DNA of 64,000 nt from Anthopleura xanthogrammica (Eukaryota; Cnidaria; Anthozoa; Actiniaria; Actiniidae): the NCBI GenBank assembly GCA_964019055.1, contig OZ025210.1, positions 7,025,547-7,089,546 of the forward strand, read 5' to 3'. How positions within the stretch are numbered: position 1 is the first letter of the stretch; each line of letters starts with the position of its first letter. Positions 46,301 through 57,503 of the stretch are shown piece after piece. The notes beneath the pieces were generated by a model. That model did no database searches and was not told the origin of the DNA. It worked only from the letters and a program-made list of their open reading frames with translations. A program made the position numbers and the translations under genes.

Positions 46301-49300
46301 ACGAAGAGTGGAAAAAAATGAGAGGAAAGGAATAGTTAAGAAAAGAAGGAAAATGAATACTAGAAAAGGAGGAAAGTAACTGAAAGAAAAGATGAGGAAA
46401 TGATAGGGAATGAAAAAAGGAGGAAAATGAAAGGATGGGATACCAAAAACCTGAATGACGTCACATCCAATATACTGTATGCAATAATGGCTGAACAATA
46501 CCTTACATGCTCAATCAACCAGCTTTGAGCAACCAAGACACACATATCAGAGTTACACTCCATTGCCTTCAAACAACTGCTTTATTAAGTCATGGCTTTT
46601 GGGTCATCTTCTATTAATACAATTACTGTATAGTGACCCAAATGCCTCAGCTTGAAACAATTGGAGTTCACTGATATCGCTAATAATTTAAACCAACTAA
46701 TTTGGGTGTAGATTCTTGCACAATTGATTGCATACCTCCTCTAGTGAGAGCATCAACAAAGCAGCGTACAACAGCTGTTCTTCTAGCTGTTCCATACTCA
46801 TCCAAGCAGTACCTGAAGAAAGCCAGAAAAAAAAACTTTTTGAAATTGATTTTTACACCCAGTTGCTGGATTGAAGTCTGCAGGAGCAGAAGGGTAGGAA
46901 CAGGGCATCTTTTTAAGAGATTCTTTTCTAGAGAAGGGTTGACTTTGGATTATCTAAAGTCCCTGTGTCTACAAGTATGGCTCTTATCTGCCTCTATTTC
47001 CAATGCAGCTTACTTGGAATAAACAAAACAACAGCATTTTACTCCTGAGAAAATAAATTATTATTTTTGGCTCCAAATTGAGAGAGGGGTGTATGTTACA
47101 CTATCATTATCCTTGAATAGTCTGTGGCCTTATGGTATTACAGCATGATGCTCAAAGGTATGACCACATTTAATGTATTGATTTTGCATACTTCACATAC
47201 TATGCACAAGCTTTTTGATGGGAAGCTGGCTAGTTTTACCAAATAACCATGTAAGAGCTCATTTGGAAGCAAAAAGACCATGCATGGAAGTATGAAAATA
47301 CATCAAATATAGTCATTTGAAGAATGTTTAATGAGTGAATAGTTGAAAATGATCAAATTAGTGATTCTTAATACACATGTTTACATTAAGAGAATACACT
47401 TGTCTATGACTGATTTCTTACTTGAATAGCACTGGCCTGTCCTTTAACCACTGCATTGCTTTACTCAAGGTGGAAGAGATTTCAGGAAGGTCACCAGTCA
47501 GGCTTCTACACTCATCTAATGAATTTAAATATATGAAATAATATAAATGGTAAAATTTGAAAATTTAAATAAATCAGCAATTACAAGGCTGCAAATTTTT
47601 TTTTTTGAAAGACACCTCACATTTCAGGCCTGAGGAATATTTGGCCTGTCAAACCCAAGTGTCAGTGGCTGGTCAAATGTCCAGAGAAGGGAAATCATTT
47701 TACCAGTAGTCATTTTTACCAGACATTTGTGTGATGACAGGGGCTTATTTGCAGCCTTGCGCATACATAAATCTACAATACGTTAAGTTACATAACTCGA
47801 AGTAGAATGTACAAGAAAGGAATTATTTCTGGCATGACCAAAGGTATACCTTGAGTCCAACGATAAAGTTTTTCATATCCAGCTTCTAAATGCATTGCCA
47901 TTGTCTCCATGATCTCAAGCCTGGAAGGAAGAAAATAGATTTTAGACTTGTACAGTATTAGCACGCCTTCCTTCCTTCTTCATGAATTTATTTCCACCCC
48001 TTTTTCATCCATCATCCACCAACCATCTAAGTCTTCACTTTTTTCTATCATGCTGTCTAGCCGTGGTAACTGACTTACCCTGCTAGCTGTTGCTTTGTTC
48101 GCAGAAGAACCTTACAGTCACTGTGTATTTCTTTAACTCTAGCCAGGGCAACAAAGAAATCCTTAAAGAACCATCAAAGAAAAACATTTCCCAGTCAGAA
48201 TACATTGGAATCTAGCAAGTTGGGTTTTATGAAGGCTAGGACAAGAGAATCAATTGAAAAACTCTTAAATAAATGAAGAGACCCAACAGACTCTACTACA
48301 GGAAATTCTGAGCTCAGGAAAAGAGCCCAAGTTCAAAGGTAACCCGTAGGTTGGGTTTTATGAAGCCCAGAAGACCAGAGAACCCATTAAAAAACTCTTA
48401 CATCAAGAAAAAGACCCAACAAACATGGAATTATGCTGAGCTCAGGAAAAGAATGTAATTTAACTCTTGCTGGTGAGAGTTAGTACTTATTTAATTCTCT
48501 CATGATCAAACATTTTGCAATTACCTCTGTAACTGGAACATTTCGTGGACCTCTTAAGAGCTTTGCTTCTTCTGTATGAAGTTGGAATTTTGAAAGGAAA
48601 GCCTCTGCCACTTTTTCTTGCATTTGAATTTGATGACTTTGATGAAGAAAAGGCATTAAAAAAGTAGAATTATATTAAAAGTACTGTACTTTTAGAATGG
48701 TGGTAAAATGCTCACCCCTTATAGCGGCAGATGCAGGTGGATGGTCTTAGGGAGTGGGAGGTCAGTCCATATTATGTACCCATTTTCATAACTACATGAC
48801 CGACCCAGATGACTAGCTATAATTTGAGGTGTTTGGGTTTTTGGCTTCCGTCAATCAAATTTTATATGGTCTTAGCTAGTAAATATTTTATTGACAGCAA
48901 TCAAAAACCCAGACATCCTGGGCTGCATTGGTTGCATAATTATGAGAATAGGTGTAATTTAGTAATTTTTTTCTCCCTTAACCTCATATCACATTTATAA
49001 CATCATTTTGCAGTTAACCCTTCTAAAAACTTCTTTATCAACCCATGTCTTGTCACTGAGCACTCAGTTGGGGCATAACAGGGGCATAGCCAGAGGGCCC
49101 AAGGGGTCTGGACCCTACTTCCTCCATTGTGTTAGTTTTTTTTTTGGTTGGCCATTGTTTTAGTTGGCCATTTTTTTGGTTTACCATTTTTTTGGTTGAT
49201 GTTCTGAAAATGGGGTTTGGGCCCCCCTAAGCCAAAATCCATGCTACGTCCCTGCATAATCATAATAATTATAAAAAAACTATTTTTTATTCTGCACATT

Positions 49301-50548
49301 CAAGCATGTGACTGTACATCATGGCTACTTTCTTTGATAATTACCTTTCAGCTTGCAGTTTTGTAGTACTACTGATCAAGTCTGATGTCTGGTCTCTGGC
49401 AGACTGTCAATCAACACATGTAAATCTGATCATTATAGTGGGACTGGTAAGTAACCTTATCTCTAACCTTATCTCTAAATAGTGACACTGGGAAGATGAC
49501 TCCAGCATATATTTAAAACAGTTTTTGGTGCAATCACTGTCACCTCTGCATTGCTTTCTGCACCAACTGAGATTCTGGTGAGGTAGACAAGGACGATGGC
49601 ATGTGCATGCATATAAAACAGTTTTTTGCATCTCAGTCCTCGCTCCCACCATGGATCTTAAGTTCCCTATCTTAATATTGCCACGGTTCAGACCATGGTG
49701 ACCCCGAAACAGCTGGAGGAGTTGGGTAGACATTGGAATAAGAGCCCAGGATCGTGTGCACTGGAGAGAGACCATGGATGGTCTATGCTCTGCAGGGAGC
49801 CAAGGGCCTATGTAAGTAAGTAAGGTTCAGACCAGAAAGAAATCCTGGATGGCTTATAATGTACTTGAAGAAGGATTTTGACCTAGAGCCTTGCTCAAGA
49901 CCTCAAACAAAGGATTTTCTTGATAATATTAATAATGTACCTTAAGTCTACTTGTCATTTCTTGGCAGCAGTTATTCATTTCTGTGATCTCTTCATGCAC
50001 TGCATCTAGTTGCTAGAAAAAAAAAATGCATTGAAAATATTCAGATTGATGGAGAGAAAAAAAAGCACCGCATAAATAGACAAAAACGGAATGCATACAT
50101 GTGCAGTTAGAAATCTTGATTCTCTCAAAAATATAGTTACTTAGAGTATAATCTCATATCTGGGGACTAAAATACGAACTTTTTACTAGTTTTGAGAGAA
50201 TTAATATGTGATTAGTTCCATACCTTTTTTACGGTTGTGAAAGCACTTTCGAACTGTTCACTTATTGCTAAGCTTCTTTTTTCAATATTTCCTCGGAGAT
50301 TTCGTCTCGATCGTAGACTGTTATCATTGAAGAAGGTGGACAAGGCTCGAAGGGCCTCCACAATATCCTAAACAAACCAGGTACGAATGTAGAAAAATTA
50401 ATGGTAAAATAAAAAATTCTTGATAATAAAATACGAAATATTTATTCTATCACACTACCTTGTCATTATCGAGTCTTGTTTCTAGGATTTTATTCAGTTT
50501 CCTGGAGAGAGGATTGCTTTGTTGGACTGAAGACTCTGTTTCCGCCAT
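40240..50548 (-). CDS. COG6: Conserved oligomeric Golgi complex subunit 6
   Basis: Twenty minus-strand exons: 50548-50459, 50367-50224, 50012-49941, 49403-49345, 48636-48525, 48161-48079, 47920-47850, 47515-47422, 46812-46736, 46205-46154, 46052-45967, 45473-45376, 44864-44773, 44034-43920, 42988-42857, 42392-42225, 41779-41672, 41231-41178, 41034-40955, 40387-40240. All borders are GT-AG and the total, 1935 nt, gives 644 residues, near the vertebrate length. COG6 is a lobe B subunit of the COG tethering complex for retrograde intra-Golgi vesicles. Diagnostic stretches: [36 protein letters not shown] and [11 protein letters not shown] (N-terminal coiled coil), [27 protein letters not shown] and DPINNYTDP. 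The start reads CAAGATGGCGGA. Introns are packed with SINEs, MITEs and microsatellites; exon 16 and exon 20 are partly repeated nearby. Confidence 0.97.
40530..40915. repeat. 54-bp minisatellite in the last COG6 intron
   Basis: About six units of 54 bp built from GGGCAGGGCA, CCAATGATGGG and CATTGCACGTCAGGTAGGAC, with partial units at the edges. Because 54 is a multiple of three, a repetitive Pro/Cys-rich minus-strand frame stays open and runs into exon 20; it is intronic. Confidence 0.9.
41261..41396 (-). mobile_element. tRNA-derived SINE in COG6 intron 17
   Basis: Minus-strand head with A box TGGCTCAGTTGG and B box GGTTCAAGCCCC, then a short tail with AGGGTGCTATATAAATC. A different family from 32492-32665. 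The stem pairing is imperfect, arguing against a working tRNA gene. A short GGTGCATTATCGCATTATC tandem repeat abuts it at 41395-41450. Confidence 0.7.
41925..41997 (-). mobile_element. tRNA-like sequence, probable SINE head or tRNA-Glu-like pseudogene
   Basis: On the minus strand, A box TGGTGTAGCGG, CTCGCCTTTCACC where an anticodon arm would be, and B box GGTTCGATTCC. The anticodon arm resembles tRNA-Glu (TTC) but the 3' half of the stem is not complementary, so it is not a functional tRNA. Lies in COG6 intron 16. Confidence 0.55.
42002..42176. mobile_element. Palindromic MITE in COG6 intron 16
   Basis: Arms begin GCGGTCACATGGTGCAAC on the left and the complement of GTTGCACCGTGTGTCC on the right; an inner stem is formed by GCTGAAGTAG and CTACTTCAGC. 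End type fits hAT-like MITEs, but no target duplication is clear. Confidence 0.6.
42328..42612 (-). repeat. Tandem partial copies of COG6 exon 16
   Basis: A roughly 110-bp unit comprising the acceptor region and first 65 or so bases of exon 16 is present three times (start of exon 16, then 42427-42536 and 42537-42612). The two upstream copies keep the AG acceptor or part of it and a coding stretch for [19 protein letters not shown] but lack the exon's donor half. The third has a 4-base deletion at ATGATATG. Confidence 0.9.
43055..43600 (+). repeat. (GATGGTGAT)n microsatellite in COG6 intron 14
   Basis: About 550 bp of GAT/GGT triplets with a higher-order unit containing ATAGATCAAGATGATG at 43182, 43340, 43438 and 43566. 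Decays to scattered GAT/GTT triplets up to about 43800. Poly-Met frames are artefacts. Confidence 0.93.
44228..44547. mobile_element. TA-target MITE, copy 3, in COG6 intron 13
   Basis: A 320-bp palindromic copy of the family at 24949-25282, with ends CAGTCAAAACGGCTCAAG and the complement ending GGCTG, and TA on both sides. Confidence 0.88.
44549..44665 (+). mobile_element. SINE-tail relic
   Basis: GGAGGGAGGAAAATGGAAGA through AACCCAACAAACTCTG and CAGGAAAAGC resembles the tail of the SINE at 32492-32665. No tRNA-like head is recognisable. Confidence 0.45.
45018..45321. mobile_element. Palindromic MITE in COG6 intron 12
   Basis: Outer arms ATCCAGCTGATCTGA and complement, inner arms TTGCAAAACTGAGGTGTCA (45079-45098) and complement (45259-45280), around a non-coding centre. 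Confidence 0.7.
47187..47312. mobile_element. GCATACTT-ended MITE, diverged copy
   Basis: Shares GCATACTTC, GATGGGAAGCTGGCT and CATGCATGGAAGTATG with the better preserved copy at 51718-51848. Lies in COG6 intron 8. Confidence 0.5.
48214..48462 (+). repeat. Two tandem SINE-tail relics in COG6 intron 5
   Basis: GGTTGGGTTTTATGAAG begins each of two roughly 115-bp units (48214-48330 and 48351-48462) containing AAAAACTCTTA, GACCCAACA and GAGCTCAGGAAAAG. They resemble the tail relic at 44549-44665. Confidence 0.55.
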
Positions 50549-51489
50549 CTTGTTCTACGTGGACTTTCGCAGGCAAATACTTCATGTCTTTCGCATTTTC
50601 TATCATAGTGTCCTCAACATAAACAATCACTACGCGGGGTTCCTGTGTATGATGCTTTTTTACGATCAAGTTATTTCTGACACTCAATTTAAAAAAAATT
50701 ATTAATACTCTTTCGTTTGTATTTGCGTTGATGAGCAATATGCAAGTATTTGGAGACTTACGAAATGTTTTTCAATCTCTATGTAATGGGTTCCCTAAAA
50801 TGTTCGGGTCGAGCCATTTTTCCTTTGATGTATGGCGGGCAAGTGCCCCCCATGTACTTTTTGGATTTTCGACAACATTTTTCATTCTGTGTCTTAATTT
50901 TTCTCATTATGAACACAACATTTAGAATTCAAATTGTACTTTGTCTATTGTAATTTATACAACGTACATTCTTATATACCACTGTATTTCAACTTTGAGT
51001 CTTTCAATTTGACATTGTACTCTTTGTTGACAACCTTTCAAGGCAAATCAAATGCCAGGGTATCTCCGGTGATCATCGTCGCACAACTCGTTAGGGAATC
51101 AACCCTACTATTTGGAGATCAAATTTGAACGTGTCTTTTGATCAGGTTTCTTAAAGATTTTAAATCATCAAAATGCACGCAGTTTGCTTGGCATCCATGC
51201 GCGGATTTAGCCAAACTATCAGTGCAACTTATTTTAATATTATGGATCATTATTATAGTATAGATTGTTATTATTATTATCCTCCTCCTCATCATCAATC
51301 GTGTTCATCGCGCAAAGCTGTTGTCGTCGTTGACATGTACAGTAGCCCTTCACTGATAATGTAACATTATCATATATCATGATAGCTTAAAGCTGAGACA
51401 TGAATGAAAGCAAGAAGAGACGTTGGGAGCACATGGCTTAAAGCTGAAACAACTGAAGCGTCTCAAAAATGAAAGTCAGAGAACACAGC
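50549..51489. other. Divergent intergenic region, COG6 / secreted protein gene
   Basis: About 940 bp between the COG6 start codon and the TATA box of the next gene. Short frames here are unsupported; no repeat of note. COG6 leader and promoter must begin at its left edge. Confidence 0.5.
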
Positions 51490-51569
51490 TATATAAACTG
51501 TTGCTACTATCTTCCTGCAGCAATCATCTGTCGGAAGAGCAAAGGACGGACTGGATATATATTGTAAAG
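51490..51569 (+). promoter_or_regulatory. TATA box and 5' untranslated exon of the secreted protein gene
   Basis: TATATAAA at 51490-51497, then about 50 bp of leader ending in a strong donor, TGTAAAG|GTAAGA, at 51569. A plausible acceptor (TGTACCAG) at 52069 leads to the coding start at 52144. A TATA-driven promoter suits a regulated, tissue-specific secreted product. Confidence 0.55.
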
Positions 51570-51717
51570 GTAAGATATTTTTAATCATGCTCATTCATCA
51601 TTCCTATAAACGATATTTGTTACTTTTTTTTTTTTTACCATTAAAACTAATTTGCAACAAGCAAGCCGGTTCACAGCGCGACGCGCACAAGTATCGGTGT
51701 CCAAATTGTATGTAGTC

Positions 51718-51848
51718 GCATACTTCAATGCACAGGCTGTCGTACGTTATACCGACACATTTCGATGGGAAGCTGGCTGGTTTTTCTGCCACAAAAGGCG
51801 TGTAAAAAAGCTCGTTTGGCAGAAAAAAGCCCGTGCATAAAAGTATGC
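51718..51848. mobile_element. GCATACTT-ended MITE
   Basis: Arms CGCATACTTCAATGCACAGGCT-like on the left and AGCCCGTGCATAAAAGTATG on the right are complementary; the centre has GGGAAGCTGGCTGG. A diverged copy is at 47187-47312. Located in the 5' intron of the secreted protein gene. Confidence 0.65.
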
Positions 51849-52143
51849 GAATATATTGATGATTGTAATACATTTCAAGGTAGATAAATAAAATGCAACA
51901 TGCAACATGTTTTCGAAATAGCTGTATTTCGTCTCAGTTGTTTTTCTAGAAACACAACAGAAATGAAATCTCAGCTTTCAGGTTACCAGTAATAAAAGAT
52001 TATTTCTCGACGTTCTTGCCAGTTTATTTTGCTCATTCGTTGCAATTATCCTCACTTTATGTACCAGGTTGTTCCAGGGTAGCTCATCGATAAGCTGGTT
52101 TTACCAACATCCCGCGTCACCGAGTCAAGATACCAGTGTCAAG

Positions 52144-53425
52144 ATGTTTATTACTTACAGGATCATTGCTCTTTATTTTCTGCTTGGAATTTGTTTTGCA
52201 TTTGAATTTCCAAACCTTAGTAAGACCAATCGTGTACTTATTTATTTTATTACATTTTTGTGTTATTCTGTCTCCTAAAAAAATTTGCAGATATTTCCTT
52301 CGCTCGGATGTTAAAAGACTTACTAACTTTCATTTCAAGTGGTTCTAAACCTTGATAAAACTCTTTTAACGCACTAAGTCAAACTTTTTAAACTTTTTAA
52401 GGAACTAGTTTCGTCTCTTGTTAGACCTTATCAAACCTTAAAGTTCGTAATTTACAGTAGTTGCGTACGAGAATTTTAAAAATCTAACGCTTGCTTCCTG
52501 TTGGTTTTTCATATTCGCTTTTCCATGAGTAGATTCAAATGAGGATCCTGAAGGGGTAAAATGGGAGCTGGGATTCGCCTTTTCTTGGGCTGGGAAAATG
52601 GGAGTTTAATGTACTAGGACTGGGATTTATCCATTACTGGGATTGGGATTTTGCAAAATCTCTAACTCTAACTCTGTTACTTGGATTGAGTTTTTGCGTG
52701 ACTGGGACTGGAATTTTGCAAAATTTTGAGCTGGGAAATGGGATTAGAACCCCACATCAGGACCCTTGAAATATTTAGTATAGCTTAATATAATCTAATT
52801 TGAAATTTTTAGAAGTGCAAGACTCCAATGACAGTGAACTGGAAAAACTTCTATCCACTATTCGTCTCCTTGTTACTGGACTGAAAAATGATATCAAGAT
52901 TCACAAAACAAAAATCAACAACCTTGAAACAAACTACCAGGTAATTTGGTTCGTCCTACATCATGCACTGCTGCAATAACCCCACACGTAGAGAGAAGGG
53001 ACTTAGGGGGACGGGAGGAGCTGTAGGTTCCCCACGGCGGTTTTAATATTCAATACATTTAGCCATGCATATCTATTTGATCAAGCTCCGCAACCGATGT
53101 TTATCGATCTTTGCTCGCATTATTTCTATTAATTCCAAAATAATATCAAACGATTTTCTTTTCACAGTCGTTGTCAAAGAAGGTAGGATCGTCACAGGGA
53201 CGCCTTTCAAACGTCGAAAGAAGAATCAACAGTGCACGAACCACATGCCACGAAAAGGAGACAGCATGGGCGCCATATTCGGGTGGACCTATCATGTACC
53301 TTGACAGACAAGCTGTTACCTGTCCACAAGGGTATTTCTTGTCAAGATTCCGTCTTGCCAGGCAAGCCGATAATATTAACGCTCCAGTCCATTATCTGTT
53401 TCGCTGTTGTAAGTTTTCTTTGTGA
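52144..53425 (+). CDS. Small secreted coiled-coil protein with C-terminal Cys motif (unknown function)
   Basis: Three coding exons, 52144-52219, 52813-52940 and 53168-53425, GT-AG with matching phases, give 153 residues. Residues 1-20 are a clear signal peptide (Arg-containing start, then IIALYFLLGICFAF). Residues 30-90 are rich in heptad Leu/Ile (LEKLLSTIRLLVTGLKNDI, then INNLETNYQ and RLSNVERRI), a likely coiled coil. The C-terminal part has single Cys residues in TTCHEKE and VTCPQGYF and ends HYLFRCCKFSL; the CPQGYFLSRFRL...YLFRCC pattern recalls the beta-strand/CC ending of small extracellular proteins such as dermatopontin-like folds, only loosely. I do not recognise the family. It may form secreted oligomers. 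Confidence 0.75.
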
Positions 53426-53597
53426 CGAACCAAAGGAAACTCTTAGTTTTTATGCACGAAAACCAAAACAATAAGTAAATAGGATAAGCAAATAATTCAG
53501 TCGCTTTTGTAGCATAAAACGTTATGAGTAAAATAAATTATTCACTCGTGCAAAATATTGTCAAACAATTTTTTTAAATCGTATGTTTGCTTCAGCA

Positions 53598-53765
53598 TAG
53601 CCTGCGTAACAGGTGGCTCGCGTTTGTTCTTTTGGTATGGTTCGTTCGTTGGTTGTGGTTATGGCTGCGTAAAAACTGGAGCGAGAGCAAAAAGTCAAAC
53701 TAGGGGGAGGGGGGAAGGGAAGGGAGGGGGAGAGAAAGACCGCCTGCAATCATGCCCAGAGATAT
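53598..53765. mobile_element. AGCCTGCGTAACAGG-type repeat
   Basis: Begins TAGCCTGCGTAACAGGTGGC and ends with AGACCGCCTGCAATC, partly complementary. Related starts occur at 36630 and 58314. Non-coding. Confidence 0.45.
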
Positions 53766-53950
53766 TTTGAAACTCCGTTTGCCAGCGAACTGAGCGAACG
53801 GAGCTCCTGATTAGCTAACATTTCCAGAATGTCAGTCATACGTCTATCATCACTGTACGTTCTATCATCACGTACTGGTTTTCACGTGTGTAACACGTTC
53901 AGGTCAGTTCGTGAAATAGTGTATGACCGACGATAAAAAAATCAGAAAGC

Positions 53951-54013
53951 TTAGGCTGACATGACACATGAGAGGCAAATGCTGAGAAGATCACAGAAAA
54001 GCAAGGATGCCAT
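53951..54013 (-). pseudogene. Cyclase signal-peptide exon fragment
   Basis: On the minus strand a 20-residue frame starts ATGGCATCCTTGCTTTTCTG and ends LLSICLSCVMSA followed by a stop, matching the first 20 residues and leader (GGTACTCTTGTTACC) of the intact cyclase at 57503 closely. Nothing of the rest of the gene follows. It is a broken duplicate of the 5' end. Confidence 0.8.
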
Positions 54014-54035
54014 GGTAACAAGAGTACCTTAATTT

Positions 54036-55040
54036 AAAAAACATATGATGAAAAATATCAGTGCAAGTATAATAATAATCATCTGAATGGGCTCTAGAGC
54101 CGCTATATATACAGTTGATGCATCTATAACATCAGAAAGCAACTCTAACCAGTCTGATGATAAATTAGTTTAAAACTGGGAGAGAAGAAAAAACGGGAAA
54201 GCCGGAAAATTCATAAAAAAAAGTTCTTGATATCCGACCGGTGATGTAGTTAGAAACAAAAAATTAGCTCATGCGAGGATTCCGTCCCACAATTCTATGT
54301 GCCGCCACGCGATCGTTACCAGTCTCCCTGCGTCAAACTGTGGGGAAAAAATAGTTTGAGATGGTAAAGCATTAAGTCCAATCAATGCAAGATATGATTT
54401 ATATGAAGGTAGGGTGCATGATATGTTTTCTTGCACATATATATCCTGAACTAAAGTTTGTTTTTAGACCTAGGGTCACCAAGCTAGATACGGCCTTATG
54501 GTTTCAATTTGATAGTTTCGAGTCGTTTTGATGTTTGGTTCCCGAGTTATGAAGGTTGAATTTGTGTCACGCAATACCGTCACGTGTATCTAAATAACAA
54601 TGAAAATCAAAATCAATTTACCCTAGGTGAAAGATTTTGCCTTAGGTACGTCTAAAATCTCAATTTGAAGTATATTGCAATGGAATTTAATGGTAAATAT
54701 CGAATATAATTCAATCATTTTAAGCCGTTGAAAATTCGTCCGCCATATTGGTGTTCCTTAGTGGAACACCAACATGGCCGCTCCATACATTTTTACCAAA
54801 AATGCGTCATGTTTGCTCGCCCATATATAATTCCATAACGAAATGATCTACAGCCTTAAAACTTTGCCAGTATATGTAGTTTTCACCGCTTTACAAGAAT
54901 ATGAAGCTTTATTATAAAATTTTATTATAATGTGAAATTAGGCTTTTGAAATTGATGATGACGTAGGTGAAAGCCGGCAATAGGTTTACATCTCGTTACT
55001 TTCTTTATTAGCTGAAGTGAACTATTGCATGCAGTTTTAA
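54036..55040. other. Spacer between the cyclase fragment and the intact cyclase
   Basis: No gene recognised. A short hairpin GGTGTTCC/GGAACACC lies at about 54751-54772. It probably includes the cyclase 3' untranslated region. Confidence 0.45.
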
Positions 55041-57503
55041 CTAGAAGATATTCAAAGTAACCATGGTGACTATGATGGTGACGATACCAGAGTTCAGAGC
55101 AGTCCCACCACTGACGTCTTTCTTGGTACCAATCCTCGCAAACAACCTGGTAGGCCCACCACTTCCGTGTTTACTTTTCATTGGAGCAGCAAACACCTCG
55201 GCACCCCTGGAAGGAAGAAGATGAAGGTTGGCCACGTTCTCGATACCAGAGATGTTATGACTTCCAAGGATCCTGTGAACTGGGTAGGTGCTAATTGACT
55301 CGTTGGCAGCGTCGAGGGAAATCGTGTCAACACCGTACATCTTGAGATTCCTTTTAGCGGCAAGCCATGTGGCTGCTTCGGCACTCAAGCCTGGAATAGT
55401 GAAAACAGAGTCATCACCTTGTAGCTAACATTTCCAGAAGGACTAAAGCAATGCTTCAAATTCAAGGGCAGATCCAGGGGGTGGATTGGGTGGCTAGCTA
55501 CCCCCTTTGGAGTTGAAAAATAATGCACCATTCAACGAAGACCTTAGATAGCATAGGTCATTTATTTACAATAAGGCTTTAAGAGCATATCACAGTCTTA
55601 TGAGTAAAATCTCAAACATAGAAAACGTTCCCATAAAAGCATTGCTTAAGTTATTCGACTCTCTTGTAGTTCCTATTTTACTTTATGGTTGTGAAATATG
55701 GGGTGTGTATCTTCTTAATAAAATCTCTTCCCCGGACGTTTTCAAACAGAAGTTTTTAGCATCATAAATGTTATAGAACGCCTACACTTGAAATTTTTAA
55801 AACGTATTTTAAGAGTTCACAGCAAATCTACTAATATTGCAATCTATGGTGAGCTTGGTAGAGTACCTCTAATCGTACAGGTCTCAACCCTGGTGGCAAA
55901 GTATTGGTTACGGATAAAAAACCCTGTATTTGACTCTACTCCTGTTGGAAAAGCTGCAAAATATTGTATGCAAACCAATCAGCAAGGGGTAATATTTACA
56001 AATCACCTTCTTTATATATGTGAATTGAAATCTCTCTATGATTTTTCGATACCACTTAAAGACATAAATATCTGTGGGAAATTTATTAAGTCAAAGCTAT
56101 ACAATTGTTTTTCTCTTTATTGGACTGACCTAATGAAGAAAGGATGCGACAGTGGAAAACTTCGCACCCTTTCCACAATAAAGAGACATTTTGGTTTCGA
56201 GAAATACCTAGATAAAATTGCTAATACTAAACATCGTCAAGCAGTGACAAAATTAAGAATTTCCGCACATAGGTTACCTGTTGAATCAGGTCGCTATACA
56301 AGAACAGCCTATCATGATCGGACATGTAACCTATGTGCGTCAACAGATGTTGGTGATGAATATCATTTTTTACTAATTTGTAATCATGTTAAATTTGTAA
56401 ATCTAAGAATTACTTTTTTAGATGATCTGGGGGTTATTTGCCCGGATCTAAGACAATTTAAAAATTATGATCTTTTTAAATATCTACTTCTGATGCATGA
56501 TGAAATGACTATGAAATTATTCGCCAAATATTGTCATGACATCTTAAACACTTACAATATTTCATAATTTTCTAACTTTATATATTCACACATATGTTAT
56601 ATAGTTATGTTATTGTTCACTATATATTTTCTCATTATATATAGTTTTATTATATAGATTATATAGCTTGATAATCTTATTCAATGTTTGTATCCATTGT
56701 ATCATTTTGGTATGTAAAGGATTAAAGTTATTATTATTATTATTATTTAGGTCGGGTATTTAGAAAATGAATATGTAGAAATTCCTTATACCCCACAGTT
56801 TCTTTTCGGTCGCGTAATCGCCAATCACCCATCGCCAATCACCGATCGCCATTCGACGTTCGCCCCTTCATGCTTTTTTGAGATGGCTATTGTCTTCAGG
56901 TGTAGGTGTATTACTGCAAGTTGGAAGGTGATTGGGGTGGGGTTGGGTTGGGAGGGGTGCTACTTTACCTGGGAAATGAAAGGTTGCGGGGTCCATCGGT
57001 GTCTTCGAACCCAAGTACTTTTTCGCATCAGGCCAGAACTTTCCATAACCCGTGTACAGAAACACGATGGGATTCTCAGGCATACGACCATGTTTCTTTT
57101 CCCATTCCTCCAAATCACTAACATTCAATTCATAGTCAGGATTCTGTTCTGCTTTGGAAGTAATATCGATGACGACGGCTTCTCCAATGGTTCTTTCGAG
57201 AGGTACTTGATCAATTGTCTGGCCTGTCTTGTAAAAATGTATCGGCGCATCCATATGGGTTCCAACATGTTCTCCAGTTTCTATGTTAAAGGCTGCAACA
57301 AAGGGGATGGTTCCGTTCTCGTCCGGGTAAGGACCCCAGTGAGCAACTTTATGGCTGTAATGCTTCACGGATGGCCAGACGATAGTCTCTTTCTCGTACG
57401 GATAAGACATGTCTATCACCTTAGGGCCATTGTTGGTAATGGGTGCTGACATGACACATGAGAGGCAAATGCTGAGAAGACCATAGATTAACAAGGTTGC
57501 CAT
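55041..57503 (-). CDS. Secreted cyclase-family hydrolase (kynurenine formamidase/isatin hydrolase-like)
   Basis: Two coding exons, 57503-56969 and 55390-55041, joined in phase 1 within HFPG-LSAEAA, give about 294 residues, the normal size of the putative-cyclase family (PF04199). A signal peptide fills residues 1-20. The metal site HVGTHMDAPIH is at residues 79-89; later signatures FLYTGYGKFWPD, FPGLSAEAATWL, GVDTISLD and MKSKHGSGGPTRL are all present. Members hydrolyse amides or lactams such as N-formylkynurenine or isatin with a bound metal; substrate here is unknown. The C-terminus is a hydrophobic stretch, GIVTIIVTMVTLNIF, after small residues, suggesting a GPI-anchor signal. The intron holds an antisense LINE fragment. 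Copies of its 5' end occur at 53951-54013 and 61280-61860. Confidence 0.9.
55510..56747 (+). mobile_element. 5'-truncated LINE fragment in the cyclase intron
   Basis: Plus strand, antisense to the cyclase. Frames read LYGCEIWGVYLL (55684) and then a 259-residue stretch (55788-56567) with LKRILRVH, GELGRVPL, LPVESGRYTR, RTCNLC and DEYHFLLIC, the C-terminal region of a non-LTR reverse transcriptase. The polymerase core is missing and a stop splits the two frames. The 3' end is an ATT-repeat tail at about 56730-56747. Confidence 0.82.

Noticed and set aside
56883..57449. 188-residue plus-strand frame opposite the cyclase exon
   Set aside because: Antisense shadow of a well-supported coding exon with splice donor and signal peptide.
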